NCBI GenBank assembly: GCA_900470775.1 | Contig: UCBZ01000069.1 | Location: 1 to 44,614 of the forward strand | Source of the DNA: Hyphomicrobiales bacterium | GTDB taxonomy: Bacteria; Pseudomonadota; Alphaproteobacteria; Rhizobiales; Beijerinckiaceae | Length of the DNA stretch: 44,614 nt | Direction: 5' to 3' | Part shown: positions 16,468 through 26,421 of the stretch, one piece after another | Position numbering within the stretch: the first letter of the stretch is position 1 | How the letters are laid out: each line of letters starts with the position of its first letter | The notes under the pieces: model-generated | What the model was told of the DNA's origin: nothing | Seen by the model: the letters and a program-made list of their open reading frames with translations, nothing else | The model's database searches: none | Position numbers and translations under genes: made by a program

Positions 16468-18432
16468 ATGGCCAGTCTCCCCAAGCAGAATTTCAAGAAG
16501 CTTGCCGTCATCGTCCACGATCTCGTGGCGACGGCGCTCGCGATCTGGCTCGTCTTCGTCGTGCGGTTCGAGGGCTGGCAGCTCGAAGAGCATCTGCGCT
16601 ATCTGCCGCGCTTCCTGCCGGTGTTTGTCGTCTATGCCGGCCTGGTCTACTGGTTCTTCTCGCTTTACCGCTCGAAATGGCGCTTTGCCTCGCTGCCGGA
16701 CCTGTCGAACATCGTCAAGGCCGTTTCCATCCTGACGCTGACGCTGCTGGTGGCCGACTACGTCCTCGTCGCGCCGAATTTCTACGGCGCCTTCTATTTC
16801 GGCAAGATCACCATCGCGCTCTATTGGCTGGTGCAGATCGCGCTGCTCGGCGGGCCGCGCCTCGGCTATCGCTATTTCAAATATTCCCGCTCGCGCCGGA
16901 ATGCCGCCCGCGAAGCGTCCCTCCCGGCACTGCTGCTCGGGCGCGGTTTCGAGGTCGAGATGGTGATCCGTGCCATGGAGGCCGGGACGATGCGCAAGCT
17001 TCGGCCGGCCGGCATCCTGTCGCCCCGCGCCGACGATCTCGGCCAGTCGATCCGGGGGGTTCCTGTGCTCGGCCTGCTCTCCGAGATCGAGCGCATCGCG
17101 GGTGACGCGGCCGAACGCGGCGAGGGCTTTCGCCGCATCGTCGCAACCCCGAGCGCGCTTGTGCCTGAGGCCGAGCCCGACAAATGGCTCGCCCGCACAC
17201 GCAAGCTCGCCTTGCCGATCTCTCGCATCGAAACGCTCGGCGAAGGCGTGCGCGACACGGAACTGGCTCCGCTCGAGATCGAGGACCTCTTGGTGCGCTC
17301 GACCGTCAGGATCGACCGCGACCGGCTCGGCGCCTTCCTGAAGGGCAAGCGCGTCATCGTCACCGGCGGCGGCGGTTCGATCGGCTCGGAGATCTGTCTG
17401 CGCTGCGCCACTTTTGGGGCCGCCGAGCTGCTAATCGTCGAGAGTTCAGAGCCCGCCCTGTTCCAGGTGACCGAGCAGCTCATCGCCCAGGCGCACGACA
17501 CGATCGTCTCCGGCGCGCTCGCCGATGTGCGCGACCGCGCCCGGATCACGCCGCTGTTCACGGCGTTCCAGCCCGATATCGTCATCCATGCCGCAGCGCT
17601 GAAGCATGTGCCCTATCTCGAGGCGGACTGGAGCGAGGGCGTCAAGACCAACATCTTCGGCTCGGTCAACGTCACCGATGCCGCGATCGCCGCCAATGCC
17701 AAGATCTTCGTGCTGATCTCGACCGACAAGGCGATTGAGCCGGTCTCGATGCTGGGCGCGACCAAGCGCTTCGCCGAGATGTATGCCCAGTCGCGCGACG
17801 CCGAATTCGTCGCGGCGGCCGCCGGCATGCGGCTTGTCGCCGTGCGCTTCGGCAATGTGCTGGGCTCGGTCGGCTCGGTGGTTCCGAAATTCAAGGCGCA
17901 GATCGCGCGCGGCGGGCCGCTGACGGTGACCAGCCCCGACATGATCCGCTATTTCATGACCATCCGCGAGGCCTGCGACCTTGTTCTGACGGCGGCTTCG
18001 CATGCCCGCTCGGACGGGCCGGAAGCCGAGCGCGCCGCCGTCTACGTGCTCAAGATGGGCCAACCGGTCAAAATCATAGATCTGGCCGAACGCATGATCC
18101 GGCTCGCGGGCTTCGAGCCCGGCGAGGATATCGAGATCGCCGTTACCGGCGTGCGGCCTGGCGAGCGCCTGAACGAGATCCTGTTTGCCCGCGACGAGCC
18201 TATGGCCGAGACCGGGCTGGACGGCGTCATGGCGGCCAAGCCCGTCTTCGCCAACCGTGCCCGGCTGCAGGCCTGGCTCGCCCGGCTCGAGGCGGCGCTG
18301 AAGGCCGATCATCGTGCCGCGGCCGACGCCGTGCTCGACGAGGCGATCCCCGATTTCAGCCAGCGCCAGAAGACGCTGCCAGCCGCACTAGCGCAGCCTT
18401 CGTCTCGACCGGCGGCCGCCAGCCTGCCCTGA
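16468..18432 (+). CDS. Membrane-bound UDP-sugar 4,6-dehydratase (WbpM/WreV type)
   Basis: This 654-residue protein has about four N-terminal membrane helices (residues 10-125), a CoA-binding-like Rossmann domain, and a C-terminal short-chain dehydrogenase domain. The NAD motif TGGGGSIGSE is near residue 298. The catalytic region STDKA (about 417) and SMLGATKR (about 427) has Met in place of the usual Tyr, as in WbpM/FlaA1-like 4,6-dehydratases. Such enzymes make UDP-4-keto-6-deoxy-GlcNAc for O-antigen or glycan synthesis at the inner membrane. With the reductase and transferase encoded next door on the other strand it fits the N-acetylquinovosamine route. Its 3' end overlaps the convergent reductase gene by 77 bp. 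Confidence 0.9.
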   Translation: MASLPKQNFKKLAVIVHDLVATALAIWLVFVVRFEGWQLEEHLRYLPRFLPVFVVYAGLVYWFFSLYRSKWRFASLPDLSNIVKAVSILTLTLLVADYVLVAPNFYGAFYFGKITIALYWLVQIALLGGPRLGYRYFKYSRSRRNAAREASLPALLLGRGFEVEMVIRAMEAGTMRKLRPAGILSPRADDLGQSIRGVPVLGLLSEIERIAGDAAERGEGFRRIVATPSALVPEAEPDKWLARTRKLALPISRIETLGEGVRDTELAPLEIEDLLVRSTVRIDRDRLGAFLKGKRVIVTGGGGSIGSEICLRCATFGAAELLIVESSEPALFQVTEQLIAQAHDTIVSGALADVRDRARITPLFTAFQPDIVIHAAALKHVPYLEADWSEGVKTNIFGSVNVTDAAIAANAKIFVLISTDKAIEPVSMLGATKRFAEMYAQSRDAEFVAAAAGMRLVAVRFGNVLGSVGSVVPKFKAQIARGGPLTVTSPDMIRYFMTIREACDLVLTAASHARSDGPEAERAAVYVLKMGQPVKIIDLAERMIRLAGFEPGEDIEIAVTGVRPGERLNEILFARDEPMAETGLDGVMAAKPVFANRARLQAWLARLEAALKADHRAAADAVLDEAIPDFSQRQKTLPAALAQPSSRPAAASLP

Positions 18433-19288
18433 GCAGCCCCTCTGGTAGGGCGACGAGACTGCCGCTCAGCTTGACGAAGGCGTCCCCGCGACCGGCAAGA
18501 CGTGCCGCCAGCCGCAGAAGACCGGTCGGCACGGCGATCAGGCCCGGCCCGCGGCCGAGCCCCGCCCGCAAGGCGGTCAGGATGCCGGCCACGCTGATCG
18601 GCTCGGGATCGGCGACGATGAAGGCGCGCCGTGCCGGGCAGCTTTGCGACAGCGAAAACACCACGGCATCCGCAAGATTCTCGACCGCGAGCAGCGAGCG
18701 CGGCGCGGTCAAAGCGCCGAGCGGCAGCGGCACGGGCAGGCGCGCCAGCCTGAGCAGCGCCGCCATATTGGCCTTCACGCCCGGCCCATAGACCAGCACA
18801 GGCCGCAAGGCGATCCAGTCGAGGTCGATCCCGGCCAAGCCCTGTTCCGCTGCGCGCTTCGAGCGGCCATAGGCGTCGTCGGGCGCAGGCGCGTCGGTCT
18901 CGCGCAGCGGCGGCCCGTCGAAGGCCCCGCTCTGCGCCTTGATCGAGGAGATGTAGACGAAGCGTGCGACGCCAGCGCAATAGGCTGCCTGGGCGAGTTC
19001 CAGTGTCGCATCCGTGTTGATGCGCCGGTACAGCACCTCGTCGAGGCCGGGGCCGGCATGGGCGAGGCCGGCGAGGTGGACGACATGCTGGACGCCGTCG
19101 TCGAGCGCCTGGCTCCAGTCGATTGGGGATGCAAGATCGCCGGTCACGACGGCCTCGGTGCCATCGGGGGCCGGACCAGCGGAGCGCTGCGTCACCCGAA
19201 CCCGATAGCCGGCCGCCTTCAGCGCGGTGACGACATGCGGCCCGATGAAGCCGCCGGCGCCGGTGACGAGGACGCGCTCGCCGTTCAC
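18356..19288 (-). CDS. NAD-dependent epimerase/dehydratase, candidate 4-ketosugar reductase (WreQ-like)
   Basis: This 310-residue extended short-chain dehydrogenase has the cofactor motif TGAGGFIG at residues 9-16 and the catalytic Ser114/115 and YGRSK (Tyr140, Lys144). It is followed by a sugar-binding domain with LRPVLVYGPGVKANM. Beside a 4,6-dehydratase and a polyprenyl-phosphate sugar transferase, the most economical role is reduction of the 4-keto group to give N-acetylquinovosamine (WreQ in Rhizobium etli). Epimerisation remains possible. The GTG start at 19288 overlaps the stop of the transferase gene by 4 bp (GTGA), so the two are coupled. The 3' end overlaps the convergent dehydratase gene by 77 bp. 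Confidence 0.82.
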   Translation of the reverse strand: MNGERVLVTGAGGFIGPHVVTALKAAGYRVRVTQRSAGPAPDGTEAVVTGDLASPIDWSQALDDGVQHVVHLAGLAHAGPGLDEVLYRRINTDATLELAQAAYCAGVARFVYISSIKAQSGAFDGPPLRETDAPAPDDAYGRSKRAAEQGLAGIDLDWIALRPVLVYGPGVKANMAALLRLARLPVPLPLGALTAPRSLLAVENLADAVVFSLSQSCPARRAFIVADPEPISVAGILTALRAGLGRGPGLIAVPTGLLRLAARLAGRGDAFVKLSGSLVALPEGLLRAGWRPPVETKAALVRLAASSGAG

Positions 19289-20328
19289 GAGGCAGATGCC
19301 TGTCGCGAAAAGCGCCGCATCAGCAGCACGGTCAGGGCGATCGCGGCAGCGATGCAGGCGAATTGCACCGTTGCGCCCGGCATCAGGATGCTGAGCGCCG
19401 CCAGCACGACCAGCGCGAGATTGAGCAGCGCGACCTGCGTGACGATGCTCAGGACGCTGTGCCCGTTGGTCGTCGCCTGCTGGTAAAAATGCGAGCGGTG
19501 CGCCTCCCAGATCTTCTCGCGGCGCGCCAGCCGGCGCAGCAGCGTGATGGTCGAGTCCGCGACATGGTAGAGCGGCAGGATCAGCACCGCCGTGAGCGCG
19601 CCGGTATCAGCCAGCCGGTAGAGCAGATAGGCGCCGAGCAATCCGATCGGCAGCGAGCCGACATCTCCGAGGAAAAGACGCGCGACCGGCTTGTTGAAGG
19701 GTGCGAAGCCGAGCAGCCCGCCGCACAGCGCCGCCGCCAGCAGGCCGGAGGCCGGATCGATGACGCCGGCGCTGCCGGCGAGCGCCAGCGCGCCGGCCAG
19801 GGGCACGAAGCCGGCGACCGTGATCCAGTCGATCCCGTCCATGAAATTGGTCAGGTTGACGAACCAGATGCCGGCAAGCAGCGCCAGGCAGCGCTCGACG
19901 GCAAGCGGCATCAGCTTCGGAAACAGCCGGACGTCGGGCGCGGCATAGACGATCACCACTGCGACGCAGAGCGCCTGCAGGCCGAGCCGCAAACCGGCCG
20001 AAAGCGGGCGGATATCGTCCCAAGCGCCCACCACGGCCAACACAATGCTCGCTGTGATGACGAAGACGAGGCTGGCGCTGCCCGGCAGAGGCGGTAGGGC
20101 TTGCAACGCCAGCCCGATCGCGAGGAAGGCACCGGCGAGTACGGCGATGCCACCGCCCTGCGGCGTCGGCACGCGATGGCTCGAGCGCGCATTGGGCCGC
20201 GCCAGCGCATAGCGCGCCAGCAGCGGCCGCAGCAGCACGCAGAGCAGCGCCGAGATGGCGGCTGCCGCGAGCAGGATCAGGAGAGGTGAGAGAGCGGTTT
20301 GCAAGGTGGGCGTGTACCATGGCGGCAT
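19285..20328 (-). CDS. Polyprenyl-phosphate sugar-1-phosphate transferase (WecA/MraY family, WreU/WbpL-like)
   Basis: This 347-residue integral membrane enzyme has about eleven helices and transfers a sugar-1-phosphate from UDP-sugar to undecaprenyl phosphate to start O-antigen synthesis. Family motifs are complete: NARSSHRVPTPQGGG (46-60), Asp104-Asp105 (GAWDD), NFMDGID (161-167), FLGDVGS (219-225) and HRSHFYQ (277-283). The first encodes the lipid/Mg end and the last the sugar-nucleotide-binding loop. Clustering with a WbpM-type dehydratase and a reductase suggests UDP-QuiNAc or its 4-keto precursor as donor. It is upstream of, and coupled to, the reductase gene. Confidence 0.9.
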   Translation of the reverse strand: MPPWYTPTLQTALSPLLILLAAAAISALLCVLLRPLLARYALARPNARSSHRVPTPQGGGIAVLAGAFLAIGLALQALPPLPGSASLVFVITASIVLAVVGAWDDIRPLSAGLRLGLQALCVAVVIVYAAPDVRLFPKLMPLAVERCLALLAGIWFVNLTNFMDGIDWITVAGFVPLAGALALAGSAGVIDPASGLLAAALCGGLLGFAPFNKPVARLFLGDVGSLPIGLLGAYLLYRLADTGALTAVLILPLYHVADSTITLLRRLARREKIWEAHRSHFYQQATTNGHSVLSIVTQVALLNLALVVLAALSILMPGATVQFACIAAAIALTVLLMRRFSRQASAS

Positions 20329-20432
20329 CGCGCCTTCCTAGAGCATGACGCCGGAAAGCGGGAGCCCGTTTTCAGCGCGGGATCCTCGCCCCGGTCCTTG
20401 CCTTGACTGGCACAAAGAGGGAACATGACGTC

Positions 20433-20894
20433 ATGCCCGTTGCCACTCCCGCGCTCAACCCGCCGCCCGCGCGGCCCGATATCACCCGTGCCGTCTGCCG
20501 TGGCGCCGGTCGGCACCTGCGCGAACGCGGCTATGCGATCGTCAAGGAGATGACCTTCGCCAATGGCAGGCGCGGCGACATCGTCGCGCTCTCGCCCTCG
20601 GGCGAATTGCTGGTGGTCGAGGTCAAGTCGGGCATCGAGGATTATCGCGTCGACGGCAAATGGCCGGATTACCGCGATTATTGCGACGGCTTCCTCTTCG
20701 CGGTCGCTCCGGAATTTCCCCAGGAGGTTCTGCCCGACGACGTCGGGCTGATCGTCGCCGACGCCTATGGCGGACATCTGCTGCGCGAACCGCCGCGGCA
20801 CCCGCTGGCGCCGGCGCGGCGCAAGGCCCTGACCATCGCCTTTGCCAAGCTGGCGGCGGGCCGGCTGGCGCTGATCGAGGATCCGGCAGTCTAG
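20433..20894 (+). CDS. mmcB: MmcB-family DNA repair protein
   Basis: This 153-residue protein has the restriction-endonuclease-like fold signature RRGDIVAL...ELLVVEVKSG (Asp, then Glu-x-Lys), the PD-(D/E)xK arrangement, followed by DYRVDGKWPDY. This matches the MmcB family of alphaproteobacteria, identified in Caulobacter as a damage-inducible repair factor. The ATG at 20433 (MPVATPAL) was preferred over a TTG at 20403. The start codon lies in a 10-bp palindrome, ATGACGTCAT (20425-20434). No clear alphaproteobacterial LexA box (GTTC-N7-GTTC) was seen upstream. The stop overlaps the convergent LysR gene by 4 bp. Confidence 0.85.
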   Translation: MPVATPALNPPPARPDITRAVCRGAGRHLRERGYAIVKEMTFANGRRGDIVALSPSGELLVVEVKSGIEDYRVDGKWPDYRDYCDGFLFAVAPEFPQEVLPDDVGLIVADAYGGHLLREPPRHPLAPARRKALTIAFAKLAAGRLALIEDPAV

Positions 20895-21862
20895 GCCGGC
20901 ACGGGCTCCGCCGTCGGCGCGGCTTGGGCGACCCGCCTGCGATCGGCCGTCGGTGGCGCGGTTAGATCGACGGTCTCGACCAGGAAATCGATGAAGGCGC
21001 GGACGCGGGCCGGCAGCTTGCCGCCATGGCCGACATAGACCGCGTGGATCGCCTCGACATCGCCGGGGTTGAAGGCCTCCAGCACCGGCACCAGCCGGCC
21101 GGCGGCAATGTCGGGGCCGACATGGAACAGCGACAGCCGCGCCAGCCCCTGCCCGTTGAGCGCGAGCAGGCGGGCGCTCTCGCCGTCTCCGACCGCGACG
21201 CGCCCCTGAGCCGGCACCGAGATGAGCCTGCCATCGTCGCGAAACGACCACTGGTCGGTATGGCGGGCGAAATTGAAGGTGATCAGGTCGTGCCCGGCCA
21301 GATCGTCCCAATGCCGGGGGGCGGATTTTCGCGCGAGATAATCCGGCGAGGCCACGATCGCCATCGCGGCCTCGCCGAGCTTGCGCGCCACGAGTTGCGA
21401 GGACCGCAGCGGCCCGACGCGGATCGCGATCTCGGCGCGCTCATCCATCAGGTCGATGACCTGGTCGGTGATGGTGATGTCGAGCTGGACCTGCGGATAG
21501 GCCGCCGCGAAGCGCGGTACCAGCGGCAGCAGATAGAGCACGCCAAAAGGTACGTTCGAATTGACCCGTAGCTTGCCGCGCGGAATCTGGCAGGCGGCGA
21601 CGGCGCGCTCGGCCTCGTCGAGATCGCTGAGCACGCGCAGCGCATGCTGGTGGAACGTCGCGCCCTCCTCGGTGAGCTGGAGCTTGCGCGTCGAGCGGAT
21701 CATCAGCCGGACGCCGAGCCTGGCCTCCAGCCGGGCGACGAGCTTGCTGATCGCGGAGGGCGTCATGCGCAGCGCACGGGCCGCCGGCGAGAAACCGCCG
21801 AGCTCGACGACGCGCGCGAAGACCTCCATCTCGCCGGAGCGGTTAATCTCGGGCCGTGGCAT
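20891..21862 (-). CDS. LysR-family transcriptional regulator
   Basis: This 323-residue protein has an N-terminal winged HTH (residues 10-70; FSPAARALRMTPSAISKLVARLE) and a two-lobed LysR substrate-binding domain (about 95-300). It belongs to the group that begins with a short acidic lead and carries RSTRKLQLTEEG. It is transcribed divergently from an MFS exporter with a 99-bp gap, so it probably controls that gene and itself. The effector is unknown. The C-terminal 20 residues are low-complexity and not conserved. Confidence 0.9.
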   Translation of the reverse strand: MPRPEINRSGEMEVFARVVELGGFSPAARALRMTPSAISKLVARLEARLGVRLMIRSTRKLQLTEEGATFHQHALRVLSDLDEAERAVAACQIPRGKLRVNSNVPFGVLYLLPLVPRFAAAYPQVQLDITITDQVIDLMDERAEIAIRVGPLRSSQLVARKLGEAAMAIVASPDYLARKSAPRHWDDLAGHDLITFNFARHTDQWSFRDDGRLISVPAQGRVAVGDGESARLLALNGQGLARLSLFHVGPDIAAGRLVPVLEAFNPGDVEAIHAVYVGHGGKLPARVRAFIDFLVETVDLTAPPTADRRRVAQAAPTAEPVPA

Positions 21863-21961
21863 GTGACTTCACCTCACAATTGCATGTCCTCTCGGCAATC
21901 TAATTCATAGGCGGCGCATGCGCCATCTTGCAGGCTCATTCGTATCCGTCCGGAGCCGGCC

Positions 21962-23134
21962 ATGCCGATCGCCCTCTATGCCCTCACCGTCGGTGCCTTC
22001 GGCATCGGCGTGACCGAATTCGTCATCATGGGCCTGCTGCTGCAGGTCTCCGCCGATCTCGGCGTCACCATCCCCGTCGCCGGCCTGCTGATGTCGGGCT
22101 ATGCGCTCGGCGTCTTCGTCGGCGCGCCGATCCTGACGATCGCGACCCGCTCGCTGCCGCGCAAGACGACGCTGCTGGTGCTGATGGCGATCTTCACGCT
22201 CGGCAATCTCGCTGCCGCGCTGGCGCCGAGCTTCGCCTGGCTGATGGGCGCGCGCATCGTCACGGCACTCGCCCATGGCACCTTCTTCGGCGTCGGCGCG
22301 ATGGTCGCGACCGGCCTTGTCGCGCCGGAACGCAAGGCCTCGGCGATCGCGCTGATGTTCACCGGGCTGACGCTGGCGACGCTGCTCGGCGTGCCCTTCG
22401 GCTCCTGGCTCGGCCTCGCCTATGGCTGGCGCGCGACCTTCTGGGCCGTGGCTGGGATCGGGCTCGTGGCGCTGGCAGTCCTTGCGATCTTCGTGCCGGC
22501 CGCGCGGGAGCGTGTCGTGCCGGGCCCGCTCTCCGAGGAGTTCCAGGTTCTGGCTCGGCCGCAGGTTCTGCTCGGGCTGGCCATGACCGTGCTCGGTTTC
22601 GGCGGCATCTTCGCGGTGTTCACCTATATCCAACCGCTGCTGGTCGAGCTTTCCGGCTTCAGCGAGGCGGCGGTGTCGCCGATCCTGCTGGTCTTCGGCG
22701 CCGGCCTCGTCGTGGGAAACCTGCTCGGCGGGCGCTGGGCGGATCGCAGCCTGTCGCCGGCGCTGGTCGGGACGCTGATCGTGCTGACGGTCGCGCTGTT
22801 TGCGGCGGGCTTTGCCTTCCACGACAAGATCGGCGCGGTGGTGGCGGCCTTCGTGCTCGGCGCCGCCGCCTTCGCCACGGTCGCCCCGCTGCAGATGTGG
22901 GTGCTGCAGCAGGCCGGCGGCGCCGGCCAGGGCCTCGCGTCCAGCCTCAACATCGCCGCCTTCAACCTCGGCAACGCCTTCGGCGCCTGGCTTGGCGGTA
23001 TCGTGATCTCGCATGGGCCGGGCCTGGCCGGCATCGCGCCGATCGCGGCGCTGGTGCCGCTCGCCGCGCTCGCCCTGGCCTGGCTGGCGCTGACCCTCGA
23101 CCGGCGCGCGACGCGTGCGCTGGCCACCTGCTGA
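21962..23134 (+). CDS. MFS transporter, DHA1 (AraJ/YdhP-like) family
   Basis: This 390-residue membrane protein has twelve predicted helices. It opens with ALTVGAFGIGVTEFVIMGLL, the hallmark of the AraJ/YdhP/arabinose-efflux-like DHA1 group, and has the motif-A-like loop between helices 2 and 3. These are proton-driven exporters of sugars, drugs or metabolites. The substrate is unknown. It is divergent from the LysR gene and followed 31 bp later by an aldo/keto reductase gene on the same strand; the pair may share a transcript and a substrate class. Confidence 0.9.
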   Translation: MPIALYALTVGAFGIGVTEFVIMGLLLQVSADLGVTIPVAGLLMSGYALGVFVGAPILTIATRSLPRKTTLLVLMAIFTLGNLAAALAPSFAWLMGARIVTALAHGTFFGVGAMVATGLVAPERKASAIALMFTGLTLATLLGVPFGSWLGLAYGWRATFWAVAGIGLVALAVLAIFVPAARERVVPGPLSEEFQVLARPQVLLGLAMTVLGFGGIFAVFTYIQPLLVELSGFSEAAVSPILLVFGAGLVVGNLLGGRWADRSLSPALVGTLIVLTVALFAAGFAFHDKIGAVVAAFVLGAAAFATVAPLQMWVLQQAGGAGQGLASSLNIAAFNLGNAFGAWLGGIVISHGPGLAGIAPIAALVPLAALALAWLALTLDRRATRALATC

Positions 23135-23165
23135 ACCCGCTCGACCCATCCGACAGAAGACCATC

Positions 23166-24200
<1,035 letters not shown>

Positions 24201-24767
24201 TTAGCGCGGCGCGCGCTTCGCCAGGATGCGCTGCAACGTGCGCCGATGCATGCCGAGCCGGCGCGCCGTCTCGGAGACGTTGCGGTTGCAGAGCTCGTAG
24301 ACGCGCTGGATATGCTCCCAGCGCACCCGGTCGGCCGACATCGGGTTTTCCGGCGGCAGCGGCCGGGCATCGCGGGCTGCCGCCAGCGCGGCATGGATCT
24401 CGTCGGCATCGGCCGGCTTGGCGAGGAAGTCGAAGGCGCCAAGCTTCACCGCGCTGACGGCGGTGGCGATGTTGCCATAGCCGGTGAGGACGATGCCGCG
24501 CGCATCGGGGCGGCGCTCCTTCAGCCTGGCGATGACGTCGAGGCCGTTGCCGTCGCCGAGGCGCAGGTCGATCACGGCGAAGGCTGGGGCGGACTCGTCC
24601 ACCGCAGCAATCCCGGCGCTGACGCTCTCGGCCATGCGCACGGAATACCCCCGGCTCTCCATGGCGCGGGCGAGGCGGGTCAGGAACGGCTTGTCGTCGT
24701 CCACCAGCAGCAGCGACATGTCCGCAGCCGGCATGGTGGAGGCGGTCTCGATCAGCGTATCCTGCAT
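24201..24767 (-). CDS. actR: Redox response regulator ActR/RegA
   Basis: This 188-residue response regulator has a receiver domain (acidic pocket Asp23-25, phosphoacceptor Asp67 in VIDLRLGDG, Lys117 in LAKPAD) and a Fis-type helix-turn-helix at the C-terminus (NVSETARRLGMHRRTLQRIL). This short two-domain form with a nearly invariant HTH is the RegA/ActR/PrrA group. The group controls carbon fixation, nitrogen, hydrogen and respiratory genes according to redox state. The ATG at 24767 is preceded by GGAGGAGAA. It lies 79 bp downstream of the sensor kinase gene on the same strand. All key residues are intact. Confidence 0.95.
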   Translation of the reverse strand: MQDTLIETASTMPAADMSLLLVDDDKPFLTRLARAMESRGYSVRMAESVSAGIAAVDESAPAFAVIDLRLGDGNGLDVIARLKERRPDARGIVLTGYGNIATAVSAVKLGAFDFLAKPADADEIHAALAAARDARPLPPENPMSADRVRWEHIQRVYELCNRNVSETARRLGMHRRTLQRILAKRAPR

Positions 24768-24846
24768 CACATTCTCCTCCCGCCGGGCGTTCCCCGGAGG
24801 ACCTTTAGCGCAGCTTCGGCCGCGACGCATCCGGGATGCGCGTTCA

Positions 24847-26199
24847 TCAGCTAACCCTATGTGGTATCTTTGGTTCCGGGTTTACAGGCCCGGGCTGGGG
24901 CAGATCGGCCTCGAAGAGTTCGCGCGGCCAGGTCATTCGGACCGACGCACCGCTGGCCGGCGCGGGCAGGTTCGAGAATTCCATCAGCGCACCGCCGCGC
25001 TCGAGCAGCGTCTTGGCGATGAAGAGCCCGAGGCCGAGCCCGCCGCCGGCGCGGCTCTCATTGGTGCCATGGGTGAGATAGGGGTCGCCGGCCCGCAGCA
25101 GCACGTCGGGCGGAAAGCCTGGCCCGTCATCGGCGATCGTGAGCGTGACATGGGCTTTGTCCCATTGCGCGGTGATCGTGACGGTCGAGCGGGCGAAATC
25201 CACGGCGTTGTCGACGATATTGCCGAGGCCGTAGATCATGCCGGGATTGCGCCGGCAGACCGGCTCGGGCTTCTCGCCTGACATCACGATCTCGAAGGGA
25301 ACCCCGAAGGGACGCTGGGGACCGGCCGCTTCCTCGATCAGAAGGCGCAAGGACAACTGGTCGAGCGGGCCGGCATCGTCGTCCTGCAGCGAGGCGAGCT
25401 TGCCGAGGATGCCGCGGCAGCGCTCGACCTGCTCGCGCAGCAGCGTGATGTCCTCCGCCATCTCGCCCTCGGCCGGCGCCAGCCGGGACAACTCGCGGGC
25501 GACGAGTGCGATCGTGGCGAGTGGCGTGCCGAGTTCATGGGCGGCGGCGGCGGCGAGCCCGTCGAGCTGCGAGAGATGCTGCTCGCGCGCCAGCACGAGC
25601 TCGGTGGCGGCGAGCGCGTCCGAGAGATCGCGTGCCTCCTTGGCGACGCGCCAGGCATAGATCCCGGTGAAGCCGAGGCCGAGGACGAGCGCGGCCCAGT
25701 TCCCGGCCTGGTAATAGGGCGGCAGCACCGGGCGATCCGGCCCCGCCCAGGGCAGCGGCAGATGGAAGACGCTGAGCAGGGTCGCCAGCGCAATCGCGAG
25801 CACGCCGAGCACCAGCGTCCGCTGCGGCGGCAAGGCGGTGGCCGAGATCATCACCGGCGCCAGGAACAGGATCGAGAACGGATTCTGCAGGCCGCCCGTC
25901 AAATAGAGCAGGGCCGCGAGCTGGATGATGTCGAAGGCGAGCAGGGCGGTCGCGGGACCGGCATGCAGCCGATGGCTGAGCGGAAAGCGGATGCGCAGCG
26001 CGATGTTCAGCCAGGACGAGACCGCGATGGCGGTGAAGCACCAGCCGAAGGGCAGTGGGAAGCCGAAACCGAAATGCACGCCCGCGACAGCCAGGCTCTG
26101 CCCGGCGATGGCGAGCCAGCGCAGCCGGACCAGCGTGTCGAGCCGCAGATGGCGGTTGGCGCGGCCGAACACCGGTGTCGAGAAATCCGGAAAGGTCAT
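24847..26199 (-). CDS. actS: Redox sensor histidine kinase ActS/RegB
   Basis: This 450-residue protein has about six N-terminal membrane helices (residues 25-185), then a dimerisation/phosphoacceptor domain with His221 (AAAHELGTPLATI) and an ATPase domain with DDGPGFPPD and GGLGLGLFIAK. The periplasmic-side GGLQNPFS (102-109) matches the heptapeptide that RegB uses for ubiquinone sensing. Cys261 (QVERCRGILGKL) is at the position expected for the redox-active cysteine of RegB. It is the partner of the downstream actR product and signals electron-transport state. Confidence 0.94.
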   Translation of the reverse strand: MTFPDFSTPVFGRANRHLRLDTLVRLRWLAIAGQSLAVAGVHFGFGFPLPFGWCFTAIAVSSWLNIALRIRFPLSHRLHAGPATALLAFDIIQLAALLYLTGGLQNPFSILFLAPVMISATALPPQRTLVLGVLAIALATLLSVFHLPLPWAGPDRPVLPPYYQAGNWAALVLGLGFTGIYAWRVAKEARDLSDALAATELVLAREQHLSQLDGLAAAAAHELGTPLATIALVARELSRLAPAEGEMAEDITLLREQVERCRGILGKLASLQDDDAGPLDQLSLRLLIEEAAGPQRPFGVPFEIVMSGEKPEPVCRRNPGMIYGLGNIVDNAVDFARSTVTITAQWDKAHVTLTIADDGPGFPPDVLLRAGDPYLTHGTNESRAGGGLGLGLFIAKTLLERGGALMEFSNLPAPASGASVRMTWPRELFEADLPQPGPVNPEPKIPHRVS

Positions 26200-26421
26200 G
26201 ATGCAGCAGGGCTCATGGGCGCGAAAGGCATCTGGACGCGACAGGCATCAGTCGAAGCACTCCGGCAGGGCAATTATCTGTGACATATCGGTGTCGGAGT
26301 GAATTCTTAGCCCTTTGCAGGATTGAATGAGAACAAATTAGGCATACGGTGCGTTCTGTTGCGGCGCGGCATCGGATGTTGCGGCGCCAGAAGCACTCAA
26401 CACTGCATGAACGGGGCTCCC

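Noticed and set aside
20340..20400. Third REP-like element near TAGAGCATGACGCCGG
   Set aside because: It lacks the GTCATCC ends and the CCGCGCAGCGGC core of the two accepted copies.
20425..20434. ATGACGTCAT palindrome as a specific operator of mmcB
   Set aside because: A 10-bp palindrome containing the start codon is not enough evidence, and it lacks the LexA pattern.
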